Part shown: positions 18,987 to 27,239 of the stretch, in pieces
How positions within the stretch are numbered: the first letter of the stretch is position 1
Layout of the letters: every line of letters begins with the position of its first letter
Origin: DATAOG01 sp963840925
GTDB taxonomy: Bacteria; Pseudomonadota; Alphaproteobacteria; Geminicoccales; Geminicoccaceae
Reading direction: 5' to 3'
Assembly: GCA_963840925.1 (NCBI GenBank)
Contig: CAWJAY010000026.1
Location: 1 to 64,000, forward strand
Length of the DNA stretch: 64,000 nucleotides
Notes under the pieces: generated by a model
The model's database searches: none
What the model was told of the DNA's origin: nothing
Seen by the model: only the letters and a program-made list of their open reading frames with translations
Program-made: the position numbers and the translations under genes

Positions 18987-20357
18987 CGGCGTTCCTCCTG
19001 CTCGATGACCGACACGTTCTGGAGCGTGTGCCTGACGCTCGGGACCCGCTCCCAGTCGAGGACCTCCAGTTGGCTCAGCGAGTATGGTCTCGGCTCGAAG
19101 AACATCACCGCCCGCAAGCCGTCGGTGTAGTAGGGATCGCCCATCAGGTTCAGCCGCGGCTCGGCCTTGCTGGACGCCCCCACCCCCTTGACGAAGCCAA
19201 TCCTGTTCAGCGCCTGCGAGTACAGGAGATCCTCGACCAGATAGCGCCGCGACTCGTCGGTGTCCGGATCGATCACGTGGGTCGAGATCGTCGGAGACTT
19301 CAGGGTGAACTTGACCCCGATGTCGCGGCTGATCTGCCCGACGTAGACCTCCTTGCCCCGAAAGCGGATCGGGCTCAGCCAGAAACGGGCGTGGTTGCGT
19401 TCATGGATGCTCCCGCGCGCCTTCTGCGCTGCTATGTCCTGGGGCCGGCCATAGAGGTAGAGGGAGCTGATCGGCGAGTAGCGGTAGCGGGAGCCCTGGA
19501 TGAATGAGCGGACCGTGCGCCAGATCGATCCGGACCAGATGATCTCGGTCGGATGCCACTGCCGGCGAACGAGAGCCGCCAAGAAGTCAGCCCTGTCACC
19601 GACCAGCACCAGGTTCAGCGGATCGCCGTTCTCCGTGCCGTCGGCGTTGGTGACGCAGCAGGGCAGTTGCTCCAGCAAGCGTGCGGAGCTCGTCCTCGTC
19701 GTCGACATGAATGAGCTCGTCGCTCCGGTAGAGCTTGTCGAAGTCGACCCGCAGGCTGGTTGCCTTGAAGCTCGGGTCGACCGCGACGAAGGTGAAGCTC
19801 CTGGCGTCGCCCCTGGCGATCAGATCGACGTCCACGACCTTGACGCCTTCATCGAGGTTGGTCAGCACGAAGCCGGAAACGGTCGCGCCCGGCATGATCG
19901 GATTTCTGAACTGCAGGCTGTCGAACCGCTCGTCCAGCGCCCGATCGGCGCCGTCGGCCGTCGTGGCGTGAAACGCATGGGCCGCCTCAGACGCGGCGAA
20001 GTAGTTGGGATCGAGCCCGGAGATGAGGAACCAGTAGGGCACAGCCGCATCGTTTCGGACCTCGATCCACACCGGCTGGATCTGCTTCTCGGCGAGATCG
20101 GCGCCGTAAATGTCCGCCGCCTCCGCCGCGGTCGGGAGGGCGACGGTCACGCTGAGGTCGCCCTGCGCCTGCGTCTCGGCCCGCTCCTTATAGGGCTTGT
20201 ACTCCATCGGCCCCGGCTGCGGCCCGGAGGTCGCGCAGCCGTCTGCGATGAGCGCGATCGCAAACAGCAGGGACAGCCGGGCTCGTGCGAGGACCCAGCC
20301 AGCCCGCCCGACGCGACAGCCTTGCCGGGCAGTTCTTGAGCAACGTGGCCATCGCAT
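18983..20357 (-). CDS. LssY C-terminal-domain lipoprotein A, frameshifted
   Basis: Signal peptide ending FAIALIADGCATSG (lipobox ADGC) predicts a lipid-anchored protein. The middle reads IQPVWIEVRNDAAVPYWFLISGLDPNYF and VSGFVLTNLDEGVKVVDVDL. The LssY_C domain is complete: DPLNLVLVGDRADFLAALVRR, SPISSLYLYGRPQDIA, FWLSPIRFRGKEVYVGQIS and LLYSQALNRIGFVKGVG, ending in YTDGLRAVMFFEP. One shift lies near 19680. Downstream it is coupled to paralogue B by ATGA. The upstream gene is a lipoprotein hydrolase on the same strand. The pair looks like a tandem duplication that has diverged. Confidence 0.75.
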
Positions 20358-20429
20358 CGGTCCCTTTCGAGCCGTGCCTCACGCTCTGGCGAGCGGTGCA
20401 ACCACGGTCGGCGACGGCTCAGCATCGGC

Positions 20430-21583
20430 TCAGGCGCGCCGACGCCAAGCTTGGTCGCGAGGTCTCGACGCTGATTCAAGGCTTCGGGGCGGCATTGCCA
20501 GCAGCTGTTCCTCGACGTGCCGGACGATCGCCTCCAGCAGAATCTCCCTCGGGAACTCGTTGCGGTTGATCACGCGTCGCGGCCAGGCCCGGCCGCTCAC
20601 GCGAGATCGGCAGCGCGACCGCCCAGTGATCGGCGTTGACGAAGCCGAGCAGGGCGCCGCCAGCGATGATCTGGTCGTAGAACAGCATCTGACTGTCGTT
20701 GCGCGGATCGATCTTTGCGAGGTCGTCATAGGTGCCTCGCAATCCGAACGAGATCAGCTCGCGCCGTGCAAAGGTCGCCAGCGAGTAGTACTGCACCGTT
20801 CCCGGGCAGCTCGTGCGTGCTGGCGAAGTCGCGGCGCATCGACGGCTTCAGGCTGTCGAGCGCGCCACCGTCGCCCTCGTCACACTCCGATCCGGGCAGA
20901 TACTCGAGCAGCGTGAGCATCGATGGGGACGCATCGTCGGCCAGCGGCGAGCCATTGACCGAGCCCGCGACGCTGACCACGGCTGCGACGCGCTGCGCCA
21001 GCTCGGGGTAGGTCGCGAGGCCCTCGAGGATGTCGGGCGTGCCCTTCGAGTAGCCGACCAGCACCAGCCGCTCGTCGGGCGCCAGGTCCATCGCCACGAC
21101 CGCGTCTTTGATCTGTCGGCCATTGTTGGCGCTGCTGGAGAGGCCGTCCACCCTGATCGAGGCGGTCTGGTAGCCGAGGCCTTGCAGATGTTCCAAGGCG
21201 AACTGAAAGGCGCTCACGAGACCAGCGAAGCATTCCGCGCCCAGCCCCGCCACCACGGCGACGCGCAGCTTCAATCGCGCCGGTCCCAGATGCACGGGCT
21301 CGCCCGTGCCAGCCGGCTCGTCGGTGAAGCGATGCAGGATCTCGTCGCAGGGGCGGTACTCCGGGAGCTCATGGCCGTGAGCCTCGTCGACGGCGCAGAG
21401 GATCTCCCGAAAACGCCCGCGTTGATCGTCGATGCCGGCACCGGCTGCCGGCAGGAACGCCAGCGGCGAGATGGCGAGCGTGTACGGCACGGCCGGTGCC
21501 GTCGCGCATGCCCACACGAGCGACAGCACCAACAAGGGAGCGAGCGCGGCCGTCCCAAGGCGCAGTCGGCGGAGCCGAGGCAT
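20430..21583 (-). CDS. Alpha/beta-hydrolase-like lipoprotein, frameshifted
   Basis: A signal peptide with lipobox-like LVWAC predicts a lipoprotein. The core shows the nucleophile elbow LVLVGYSKGTPDILEGLA (G-Y-S-K-G) after VAVVAGLGAECFAGLVS, then VVSVAGSVNGSPLADD. The frame shifts near 20800, after STHELPG, and continues as TVQYYSLATFARRELISFGL and FVNADHWAVALPISRE, whose His may complete the triad. A second shift near 20590 leads to the C-terminus REILLEAIVRHVEEQLL. Substrate unknown, probably ester or lipid. It heads the minus-strand operon with the two LssY_C lipoproteins. Confidence 0.65.
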
Positions 21584-21810
21584 CCGCCCAGGTCAACTCT
21601 CGAGAGCGCTCGCCATCTTCGCGTTCCATGCCGACGAAAACCTACCTCATATCCGAGGCGAGCCCAAGATCCTCTGACCGCTCGGGCGCCAGGTGCCCAT
21701 GCGAGACTTTGCGCCATCTGTTTAGGTGGCTTTGCCGGCCGTTGCCTAGCCCCCGATCTTTCAGCATCGGACGCGACCTTCCGCAATGGCACCGAGCGCG
21801 GCTGCCAACA

Positions 21811-21960
21811 TTCCGGCTTTTGCGCGGGGCACAAATTCCCACGCGGTCGCATGGACCCGCCGACATCAGCGTTAATGCGCCAATCGTTAAGGCTTGGTTA
21901 ACGGCCGCGGCCCGCCAACCCCGACCTCCTCGACGATGAGCGGCGCCTCGTCAAATCGAG
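21811..21960. repeat. Dispersed repeat, modules 1+2 (copy B)
   Basis: The only copy with both modules joined: 21811-21890 matches 13291-13373, and 21895-21958 matches 15655-15719. Module 2 overlaps the 3' end of aqpS, so it encodes the last roughly 25 residues of that protein. Confidence 0.65.
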
Positions 21961-22669
21961 TCTTTCTTGACTGGGAGAGCGCGGCACACCTTTCCTTCCT
22001 GGGATCAGCGAAAAGCCAGCCGGCGACCAGCGAGGCCGCCACGGCGCCCGCCAGCTGCGCCAGCACGAATGCGGGGACATCGGCAGGCCGGATGCCGGCG
22101 AAACTGTCGGTAAGCATGCGCGCGACCGTGACCGCGGGGTTGGCGAACGAGGTCGACGAGGTGAACCAGTAGGCCGCTGTGATATACAGCCCGACCACCG
22201 CCGCCACGCCCTTCGGGCGAAAGCGCACGCAGCCAAGGATGGCGGCGACCAGCCCGAAGGTCGCTACGGCTTCGCCAACCCACTGCCCGACGCCCGCGCG
22301 CACCGTGCCACCCAGCACCAGGATCGGCATGCCGAACATCAGGTGCGCGCACCAGGTGCCGGTCGCGGCACCGAACAGCTGCGCGCCGGCGTAGGCCAGC
22401 GCGTCGCGCCCGCCGATCCCGCGCCGCACGCAGAAGCACAGGGTCACCGCCGGATTGAAATGTGCGCCCGAGATTGGACCGAACATCGTGATCAGCACGA
22501 CCAGCATCGCGCCTGTAGCGATGGCGTTGGCCAGCAGAGCGAGCGCGACGTTGCCGTCGGCCAGACGCTCGGCCATGATCCCGGAGCCGACCACGGTCGC
22601 CAAAAGGAAAGCCGTGCCCAGCGCCTCCGCCAGCAGGCGGCGCGGCAGATCGAACCGCGTTGCGCTCAC
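21887..22669 (-). CDS. aqpS: Aquaglyceroporin-type arsenite channel
   Basis: MIP-family channel with six membrane segments and both half-helix boxes: ISGAHFNPAVT (first NPA) and TSFANPAVTVARM (second NPA with the following Arg). Position next to arsC and arsR fits AqpS, which lets arsenite formed by ArsC leave the cell, as in Sinorhizobium meliloti. GTG start at 22669 overlaps the arsC stop (GTGA). After the last membrane segment a hydrophilic tail of about 35 residues (VEEVGVGGPRPLT) is encoded in a dispersed repeat and is probably an added, non-conserved end. Confidence 0.88.
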   Translation of the reverse strand: MSATRFDLPRRLLAEALGTAFLLATVVGSGIMAERLADGNVALALLANAIATGAMLVVLITMFGPISGAHFNPAVTLCFCVRRGIGGRDALAYAGAQLFGAATGTWCAHLMFGMPILVLGGTVRAGVGQWVGEAVATFGLVAAILGCVRFRPKGVAAVVGLYITAAYWFTSSTSFANPAVTVARMLTDSFAGIRPADVPAFVLAQLAGAVAASLVAGWLFADPRKERCAALSQSRKTRFDEAPLIVEEVGVGGPRPLTKP

Positions 22670-23180
22670 CCAGCCGTCGCTTCAGCCCGGGTGCCGCCGA
22701 TCTCCTCCAGCCGCTTTTGCAGGCTCAACCGGTCGAGCGAGGCCATCGGCAGGTTGGTGAAGATCTGGATGCGGCGCTCGAGCTGAAAGTAGATGGCGCG
22801 GAAAAGCTGGAACCGCTTGTCATCGGGGCCGACAAAGGTAGCTGGGTCCTCGACGCCCCAATGCGCGGTCATCGGCTGGCCGGGCCAGATGGGGCAGACC
22901 TCGCCCGCAGCGCGATCGCAGACCGTGATCACGAAATGGAGCTCCGGGGCGCCCGGCGCCGCGAGCTCGTCCCAGCTCTTGCTGCGCAGCCGAGCGGTCG
23001 GTAATTGTACCGTTCCAGCAGCTCGAGCGCCATCGGATGCACGCGCCCGGTCGGGTGGCTGCCGGCGCTGTAGGCCTCGAACCGGCCCATGCCGTGGCGG
23101 TTCAGGATCGATTCCGCGATGATGCTGCGCGCCGAGTTTCCGGTGCAGAGAAACAGCGTCCGGTAAACCTTCTCCGTCAT
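22666..23180 (-). CDS. arsC: Arsenate reductase, low-molecular-weight phosphatase type, frameshifted
   Basis: Reduces arsenate to arsenite. The P-loop FLCTGNSARSIIAE has its nucleophilic Cys at residue 12. It continues AYSAGSHPTGRVHPMALELLERYNY, then after one shift near 23005 (a missing C) TARLRSKSWDEL, and further on VITVCDRAAGEVCPIWPG with two more cysteines and HWGVEDPA. This is the thioredoxin/phosphatase-type enzyme with multiple cysteines, not the GrxC-type ArsC. ATG at 23180; ribosome site not checked in detail. It lies between arsR and aqpS on one transcript. Confidence 0.88.
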
Positions 23181-23188
23181 CGGCTGCC

Positions 23189-23548
23189 TCACCTGGCTTC
23201 GGGTTCCGGAAGCGCGGCGATGCGCACGAGATCGCCGCAGATCTCGGGGTGACCCTGGCAGCAGTCCTGGGTCAGGAAGGTGAGCAGGCCGCGCGTGCCG
23301 GCATAGTCGGCCGCGTAGAACACCTGCCGCTGGCGCCGCCAGGAGCGCAGCAGGCCTGCGCGATCGAGCTCCTTGATGTGGAACGAGAGGGTTGTCGCCG
23401 GGACGCCGACCCGCTCCGCGATCTCCCCGGCCGGCAGCCCACTCGGGCCCGCGGTCACGAGCAGGCGGAAAACCGCAAGCCTGGTCTCGTGAGCGAGTGC
23501 GGCGAGCGCACCGAGAGCCGCCTTCTGTTCCATCCTCCGCTCCGGCAA
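23189..23548 (-). CDS. arsR: ArsR/SmtB-family arsenic repressor (C-terminal cysteine type)
   Basis: Winged-helix metalloregulator that should release the ars promoter on As(III) binding. HTH residues: LPAGEIAERVGVPATTLSFHIKEL. The recognised sensor cluster lies at the C-terminus as FLTQDCCQGHPEICG (C96, C97 and C104 from the first start), like Acidithiobacillus ArsR, not the usual CVC in the third helix. The first start is TTG at 23548 behind GAGAGG; ATG at 23533 with a near GGAG is an alternative. First gene of the arsR-arsC-aqpS unit. Confidence 0.88.
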   Translation of the reverse strand: MPERRMEQKAALGALAALAHETRLAVFRLLVTAGPSGLPAGEIAERVGVPATTLSFHIKELDRAGLLRSWRRQRQVFYAADYAGTRGLLTFLTQDCCQGHPEICGDLVRIAALPEPEAR

Positions 23549-23661
23549 TGTTGCCTCTCACCCAAACTATCGCCTGTCCTTTCGACATTTCCAGTCATTT
23601 CACAGTGACAGTTTCATGACGGCGCGCGAGCACTCGTGGCCGCGACCGCGACACTCTGAGG

Positions 23662-24050
23662 CTACCGATCGAGCGGAACCTGCGGAGCGGTCGCGCTCTG
23701 CAAAAGGGTGCTTGGCGGCAGCAGGCCGTTCGCCTTGAGAAGATACGCCAGCACCGCCCAATACTCGACCTCCTGCATCCGGCCGGGCCGGTCCGCCGGC
23801 ATCACCTGACGGGTGTAGTCGAACAGAACGTCCGCTGTGCCATAGCCACTCAGGTGGTGTTGAGGGCCGATCAGGCTCGGTCCCATCTTGCCCTCGCCGT
23901 TGGCGCCATGACACTTGGCGCAGCGGCGCGCATAAATCGCCTGTCCCTGCTCCACCTGGCGTTCCGTGTCTTGCGCTTGAGCTGGAGCTTGGCCCAATCC
24001 CGCCCCCAACCCGCCGCGACGAGGAGGACGGCGGGGCGTACGTGCCTCAT
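23662..24050 (-). CDS. Class I c-type cytochrome, partner of sulfite dehydrogenase, frameshifted
   Basis: Signal peptide MRHVRPAVLLVAAG, cut near AQA, sends it to the periplasm. Haem is attached at CAKCH (IYARRCAKCHGANGEG) and the distal ligand is likely the Met of TRQVMPADRPG. The frame shifts once near 24005, between the signal peptide and the mature part. It follows the molybdoenzyme by 14 bases, the layout of SorAB-type sulfite dehydrogenases, where it accepts electrons from the Mo subunit. Confidence 0.8.
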
Positions 24051-24064
24051 GTCGAGTTTGGTTG

Positions 24065-25381
24065 CTACAGCACCTCGACCTGAAAGCGCGGGATGACGTT
24101 GCAGTTGATCCCGAGCTCGTTGAACGGCAGCGTGTCGGGCTGCGCCTCGCCCTTCTTGTCGGTCGCCCGGGTCATCAGGACGTGCTTGCCGGGCGCGGCC
24201 TCCCAGGCAAACTCGAAGCGCACCCAGGCATATTCGAGGTCGGTGGGCGGCACCAGCGTGGCCGCCTGCCACTGCTTGCCGCCGTCGACGCTGTAGTCGA
24301 CCTTGCTGATGCCGTATGGGGAAACGGCGTAGCCGCGCATCGTGCGCGGGCCGGCGGGAAGCGTCGGCACCTCGCCCTTCTCCAGGACGTAGTCCTTCGG
24401 CGGGTCGGACTTGGCCATGACCAGCGGCAGCGTCAGGAAGCTCTTGGTCTTCAGCCAGGTCCCGGTCACCCCGCGCACGTCGCGCTCGGTCACGCCAAGG
24501 TAGACGTCGTCCGGGGAGTGCTCCTCGGGCGGGTAGTCGGGGCCGATGTAGGCCTCCTCCTTGGTGTGCATCCGGGTCCAGAACCGCTTGCTCGAGATAT
24601 TGATCTCGGTCAGCCACTTGACGCTGGCGGCGCCGCCCCAGCCGGGAACCAGCGCCCGTACCGGAAAGCCGTGATCGGGGTGGAGCTGCTGCCCGTTCAG
24701 GCCGACCGCAAGCCCGATCACTTCCGGGCGCGCCAGCACGTCAGCCATGGCCATCGGGCGACCGGTATCGGGACCATCGAGACCACTCCAGAACAGGAGC
24801 TGCCTCGCTTCCGGCTTCGGCTTCACCCGATCCAGAATCTCGCTGATCGGGATGTACTCCCACTCCCCCTGGCTGACGTCGCCGAACCCCCAATTGCCGC
24901 CCTTCACGTCGTAGCCGAGCTGCTCCCAATTGAGCGTCCGTCCGTTGCCGAAGCACTCGAAGTAGCGGATCGCCTGCAGACGCGGCAGTTGGAGGAGGTC
25001 GTCGTAGGAGAACTCCATCGGGTTCTCGACAGCATCGCCGTGCACCTTCAGGCTCCAGGTGGTGAGGTTCACGGCCGGCGAGGCGTAGCGGTTGCGAACG
25101 AAGAACCGCTCGACCGGTGTGATGTAGCTGGTGAAGTCGAACCACCGGGCACCGAGCTCGGTCGCCCACGGCTTGTGGAAGTACTCGGGGTAGTCGGCCT
25201 TGAAGAACAGCCGCAGCGGCGCCTGAGCGGCCGCGCCGCGGGGCAGCTGGGCCAGCGCCGCGCCGACCGCTGCCGAGCCTCCTATCGTCATCAGGCGGAG
25301 AAATGTCTTGCGGTCGATCCCCGCCGCGGCCGCCTTACGCCACAGATTGTCCTCGCGCGCTGTCGAAACGGTCGCGGTCAT
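24065..25381 (-). CDS. Periplasmic sulfite oxidase/dehydrogenase molybdenum subunit
   Basis: 438 residues, sulfite oxidase family. A Tat-like leader starts DRKTFLRLM (R-K rather than R-R) with hydrophobic GGSAAVGAALA. The Moco cysteine C143 is in YFECFGNGR, the hallmark of sulfite oxidases, followed by PVRALVPGWGGAASVKWL. A C-terminal Mo-co dimerisation domain begins at about 320 (GYAVSPYGISKVDYSVDGG). Likely oxidises sulfite to sulfate and passes electrons to the cytochrome next door (SorA-like). SoxC is an alternative, but no other sox genes are seen. It lies between two arsenic modules on the same strand. Confidence 0.88.
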   Translation of the reverse strand: MTATVSTAREDNLWRKAAAAGIDRKTFLRLMTIGGSAAVGAALAQLPRGAAAQAPLRLFFKADYPEYFHKPWATELGARWFDFTSYITPVERFFVRNRYASPAVNLTTWSLKVHGDAVENPMEFSYDDLLQLPRLQAIRYFECFGNGRTLNWEQLGYDVKGGNWGFGDVSQGEWEYIPISEILDRVKPKPEARQLLFWSGLDGPDTGRPMAMADVLARPEVIGLAVGLNGQQLHPDHGFPVRALVPGWGGAASVKWLTEINISSKRFWTRMHTKEEAYIGPDYPPEEHSPDDVYLGVTERDVRGVTGTWLKTKSFLTLPLVMAKSDPPKDYVLEKGEVPTLPAGPRTMRGYAVSPYGISKVDYSVDGGKQWQAATLVPPTDLEYAWVRFEFAWEAAPGKHVLMTRATDKKGEAQPDTLPFNELGINCNVIPRFQVEVL

Positions 25382-25499
25382 GGTTGTCCCCCATCGGCCC
25401 GATCGGCGCAGGCGTGGCCCTGTCCACGCCTGCCATGGCGCGCCATTATACGAGGAGTATCGAATTTTGGAATAGTGGTTTTCTGGGCGGTCGTCGATC

Positions 25500-26315
25500 C
25501 TAGTTGGCCGTCGGCTTGGAGCCGAGTACGGTGACGCTCTTGAGCACGAGGCCGGAGGCGCGAAAGGCCGCGAGCTCCGCCGCATCCATGGGCGGAGCAA
25601 GAGCGTCGTCGGGCAGCGCGACCGGCTTCGCCTCGGCGACTCCCATGCGCTCGAAGCCGACCTCACCGAGCAGGGCGAGATATCGGCCTCGGGCATCGCT
25701 CCGGCGACACAGCCGACGTAAAGGCCAGCGGCGTCCTGCACGGCCTGCGGCAACTCCCCGGTCGCGACGAGGTCGAGACGCAGAACCGGCCTCCCGGTCG
25801 CAGGACGCGGAACATCTCGGCAAAGGCGCCGGCCTTGTCGGGCACGAGGTTCAGGACGCAGTTGGAGATCACGACATCGACGCTGCCGGCCTCGACCGGC
25901 ATCCGCTCGATCTCGCCGAGCCGGAACTCGACGTTGCCGTACCCGAGCTTCGATGCGTTGGCCCGCGCCTTGTCGATCATCTCGGGCGTCATATCGATGC
26001 CGATCACCCGACCCTCCGACCCCACCTCGTGGCGGGCAATGAAAGCGTCGTTGCCGGCGCCCGAGCCGAGGTCGAGCACCGTCTCCCCGGCAGCCAGCGC
26101 CGCGTGGCGCGTGGGCACGCCGCAGCCGAGATTGAGGTCAGCCTCCGCGCGATGGCCTGCGACGCCGGCGTAGGCATCACCGATCATGTTCAGTCCGTCG
26201 GGCGCCATTCGGGCCCGCAGCCGCAGGAGGCCGGGGCGCAACAACTCGCGCCCTCGCGCACGATCGCGCCGTAGCGCTGCCGCACGAGCGTCCTGATCTC
26301 GTCCTCGCTCCTCAT
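25500..26315 (-). CDS. arsM: Arsenite S-adenosylmethionine methyltransferase, frameshifted
   Basis: Converts As(III) to methylated and volatile forms. SAM motif I is VLDLGSGAGNDAFI, with GRVIGIDMTPEMI and FRVLRPGGRFCVSD. Conserved arsenic-binding cysteines are in LNLGCGVPT, VISNCVLNLVPD and YVGCVAGAMPEA, and an extra group SCCAPASCGCG precedes the core. At least two shifts occur, near 26230 (after GCG) and near 25780 (after RFCVS), and a third near 25680. The corrected C-terminus ends VLGSKPTAN. Start codon at 26315 overlaps the arsR stop as ATGA. Confidence 0.88.
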
Positions 26316-26632
26316 CCTTGCGTCTCCCTCTCGGGTTCACATGGTCCAGGCGGCGCTCGAAAGGCCGCCGAGGAACTGTCGAGCGCCTCGCGCAGGTCGG
26401 CCATGCCACGCGGGTCTAGGCAATAGCAGGAGTTCTTGCCGTCGATCCGGCCGCGGATCAGCCCCGCCTCCTTCAGCACCTTGAGGTGCTGCGAGACGGT
26501 CGCCTGCGCGAGCGGCATGACCTCAACGATCTTGCCGCAGACGCAGGTGCCACGCGCAGCGAGCACGCGCAGGATCTCGAGCCGGGCAGGATGCCCGAGC
26601 GCCTTCAGGCGGTCGGCAAGCTGTGTGGACAT
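26312..26632 (-). CDS. arsR: ArsR/SmtB-family repressor (CVC type)
   Basis: 106 residues. The helix-three metal site reads GTCVCGKIVEVM (C30 and C32), the classic arsenic site of ArsR, and CYC follows at C69-C71. The HTH is LAQATVSQHLKVLKEAGLI. It differs from the repressor at 23189-23548, so the two ars modules are separately controlled. Transcribed with arsM by ATGA overlap. A promoter and palindrome lie directly upstream. Confidence 0.9.
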   Translation of the reverse strand: MSTQLADRLKALGHPARLEILRVLAARGTCVCGKIVEVMPLAQATVSQHLKVLKEAGLIRGRIDGKNSCYCLDPRGMADLREALDSSSAAFRAPPGPCEPERETQG

Positions 26633-26641
26633 AGCTCATCC

Positions 26642-26690
26642 ATCGTTTATCGACGATCTACGATCTAGAGGCGTCGGTCAAGCTTGTCAA
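26642..26690 (-). promoter_or_regulatory. Promoter and candidate ArsR operator of the arsR-arsM unit
   Basis: On the minus strand TTGACA (perfect -35, 26685-26690) stands 17 bases before TAGATC (weak -10, 26662-26667). An inverted repeat ATCGT-N6-ACGAT at 26642-26657 lies just after the -10 and before the arsR start. ArsR-family operators are such short palindromes overlapping the promoter. Confidence 0.55.
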
Positions 26691-27239
26691 GCCCGGACGG
26701 ATTTTGGCCGCTCTCAGCTGGAGATTGGGCCGCTGCCCGCGACGACTGCCTCCGCAGGGCACGGATTCGCACCTTCCAGGCACACCGTGGAACAACCGCC
26801 TGTATCTCCAGCTCAACCCAACCTCATCGTCAGGAAGTCACGATATGACTTTGGGTTGAGGTCGGTTGAACAGCCGTATCCCAAACCAGTTCAATCGGAT
26901 GCCGCACATTGTAATCGCAATGTCTTAGCCTGAGGCTGAGCTGACTGGAGATTGATGCCGCTGATGTTTCAGGTTTATTGGATCGCCTGAAGTAAATAAG
27001 GACACACATTCGTGTGGTCGCAAATATCTGAGGTCACACTTTTGTTCACACTTCAAGACCAACCAGCGGCATCAGCGACGCGGCCCATTTGAGCTGGAAC
27101 TCAAGCGCATCTCAATCTCGTGGTCAACTGGCACAGTCGGCGGTCGACTTGGCGTCCGCCGGCATGACTTTAGATGATTTGTTGGCGGCGATCGTCATAC
27201 CGATTGCTTGCCCGCGTGAGCTGCGCCGCTGCTTCGCAG
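26691..27239. other. AT-richer non-coding region downstream of phaC
   Basis: No gene is seen. It contains an 11-base inverted repeat TGATGCCGCTG (26953-26963) and CAGCGGCATCA (27064-27074) flanking a stretch with the palindrome CACACATTCGTGTG (27003-27016), plus a GTCACGATATGAC palindrome near 26836. Base composition is clearly lower in GC than the neighbours. Confidence 0.55.

Noticed and set aside
24062..25534. 490-codon plus-strand frame
   Set aside because: Antisense to the sulfite dehydrogenase with its Moco cysteine motif.
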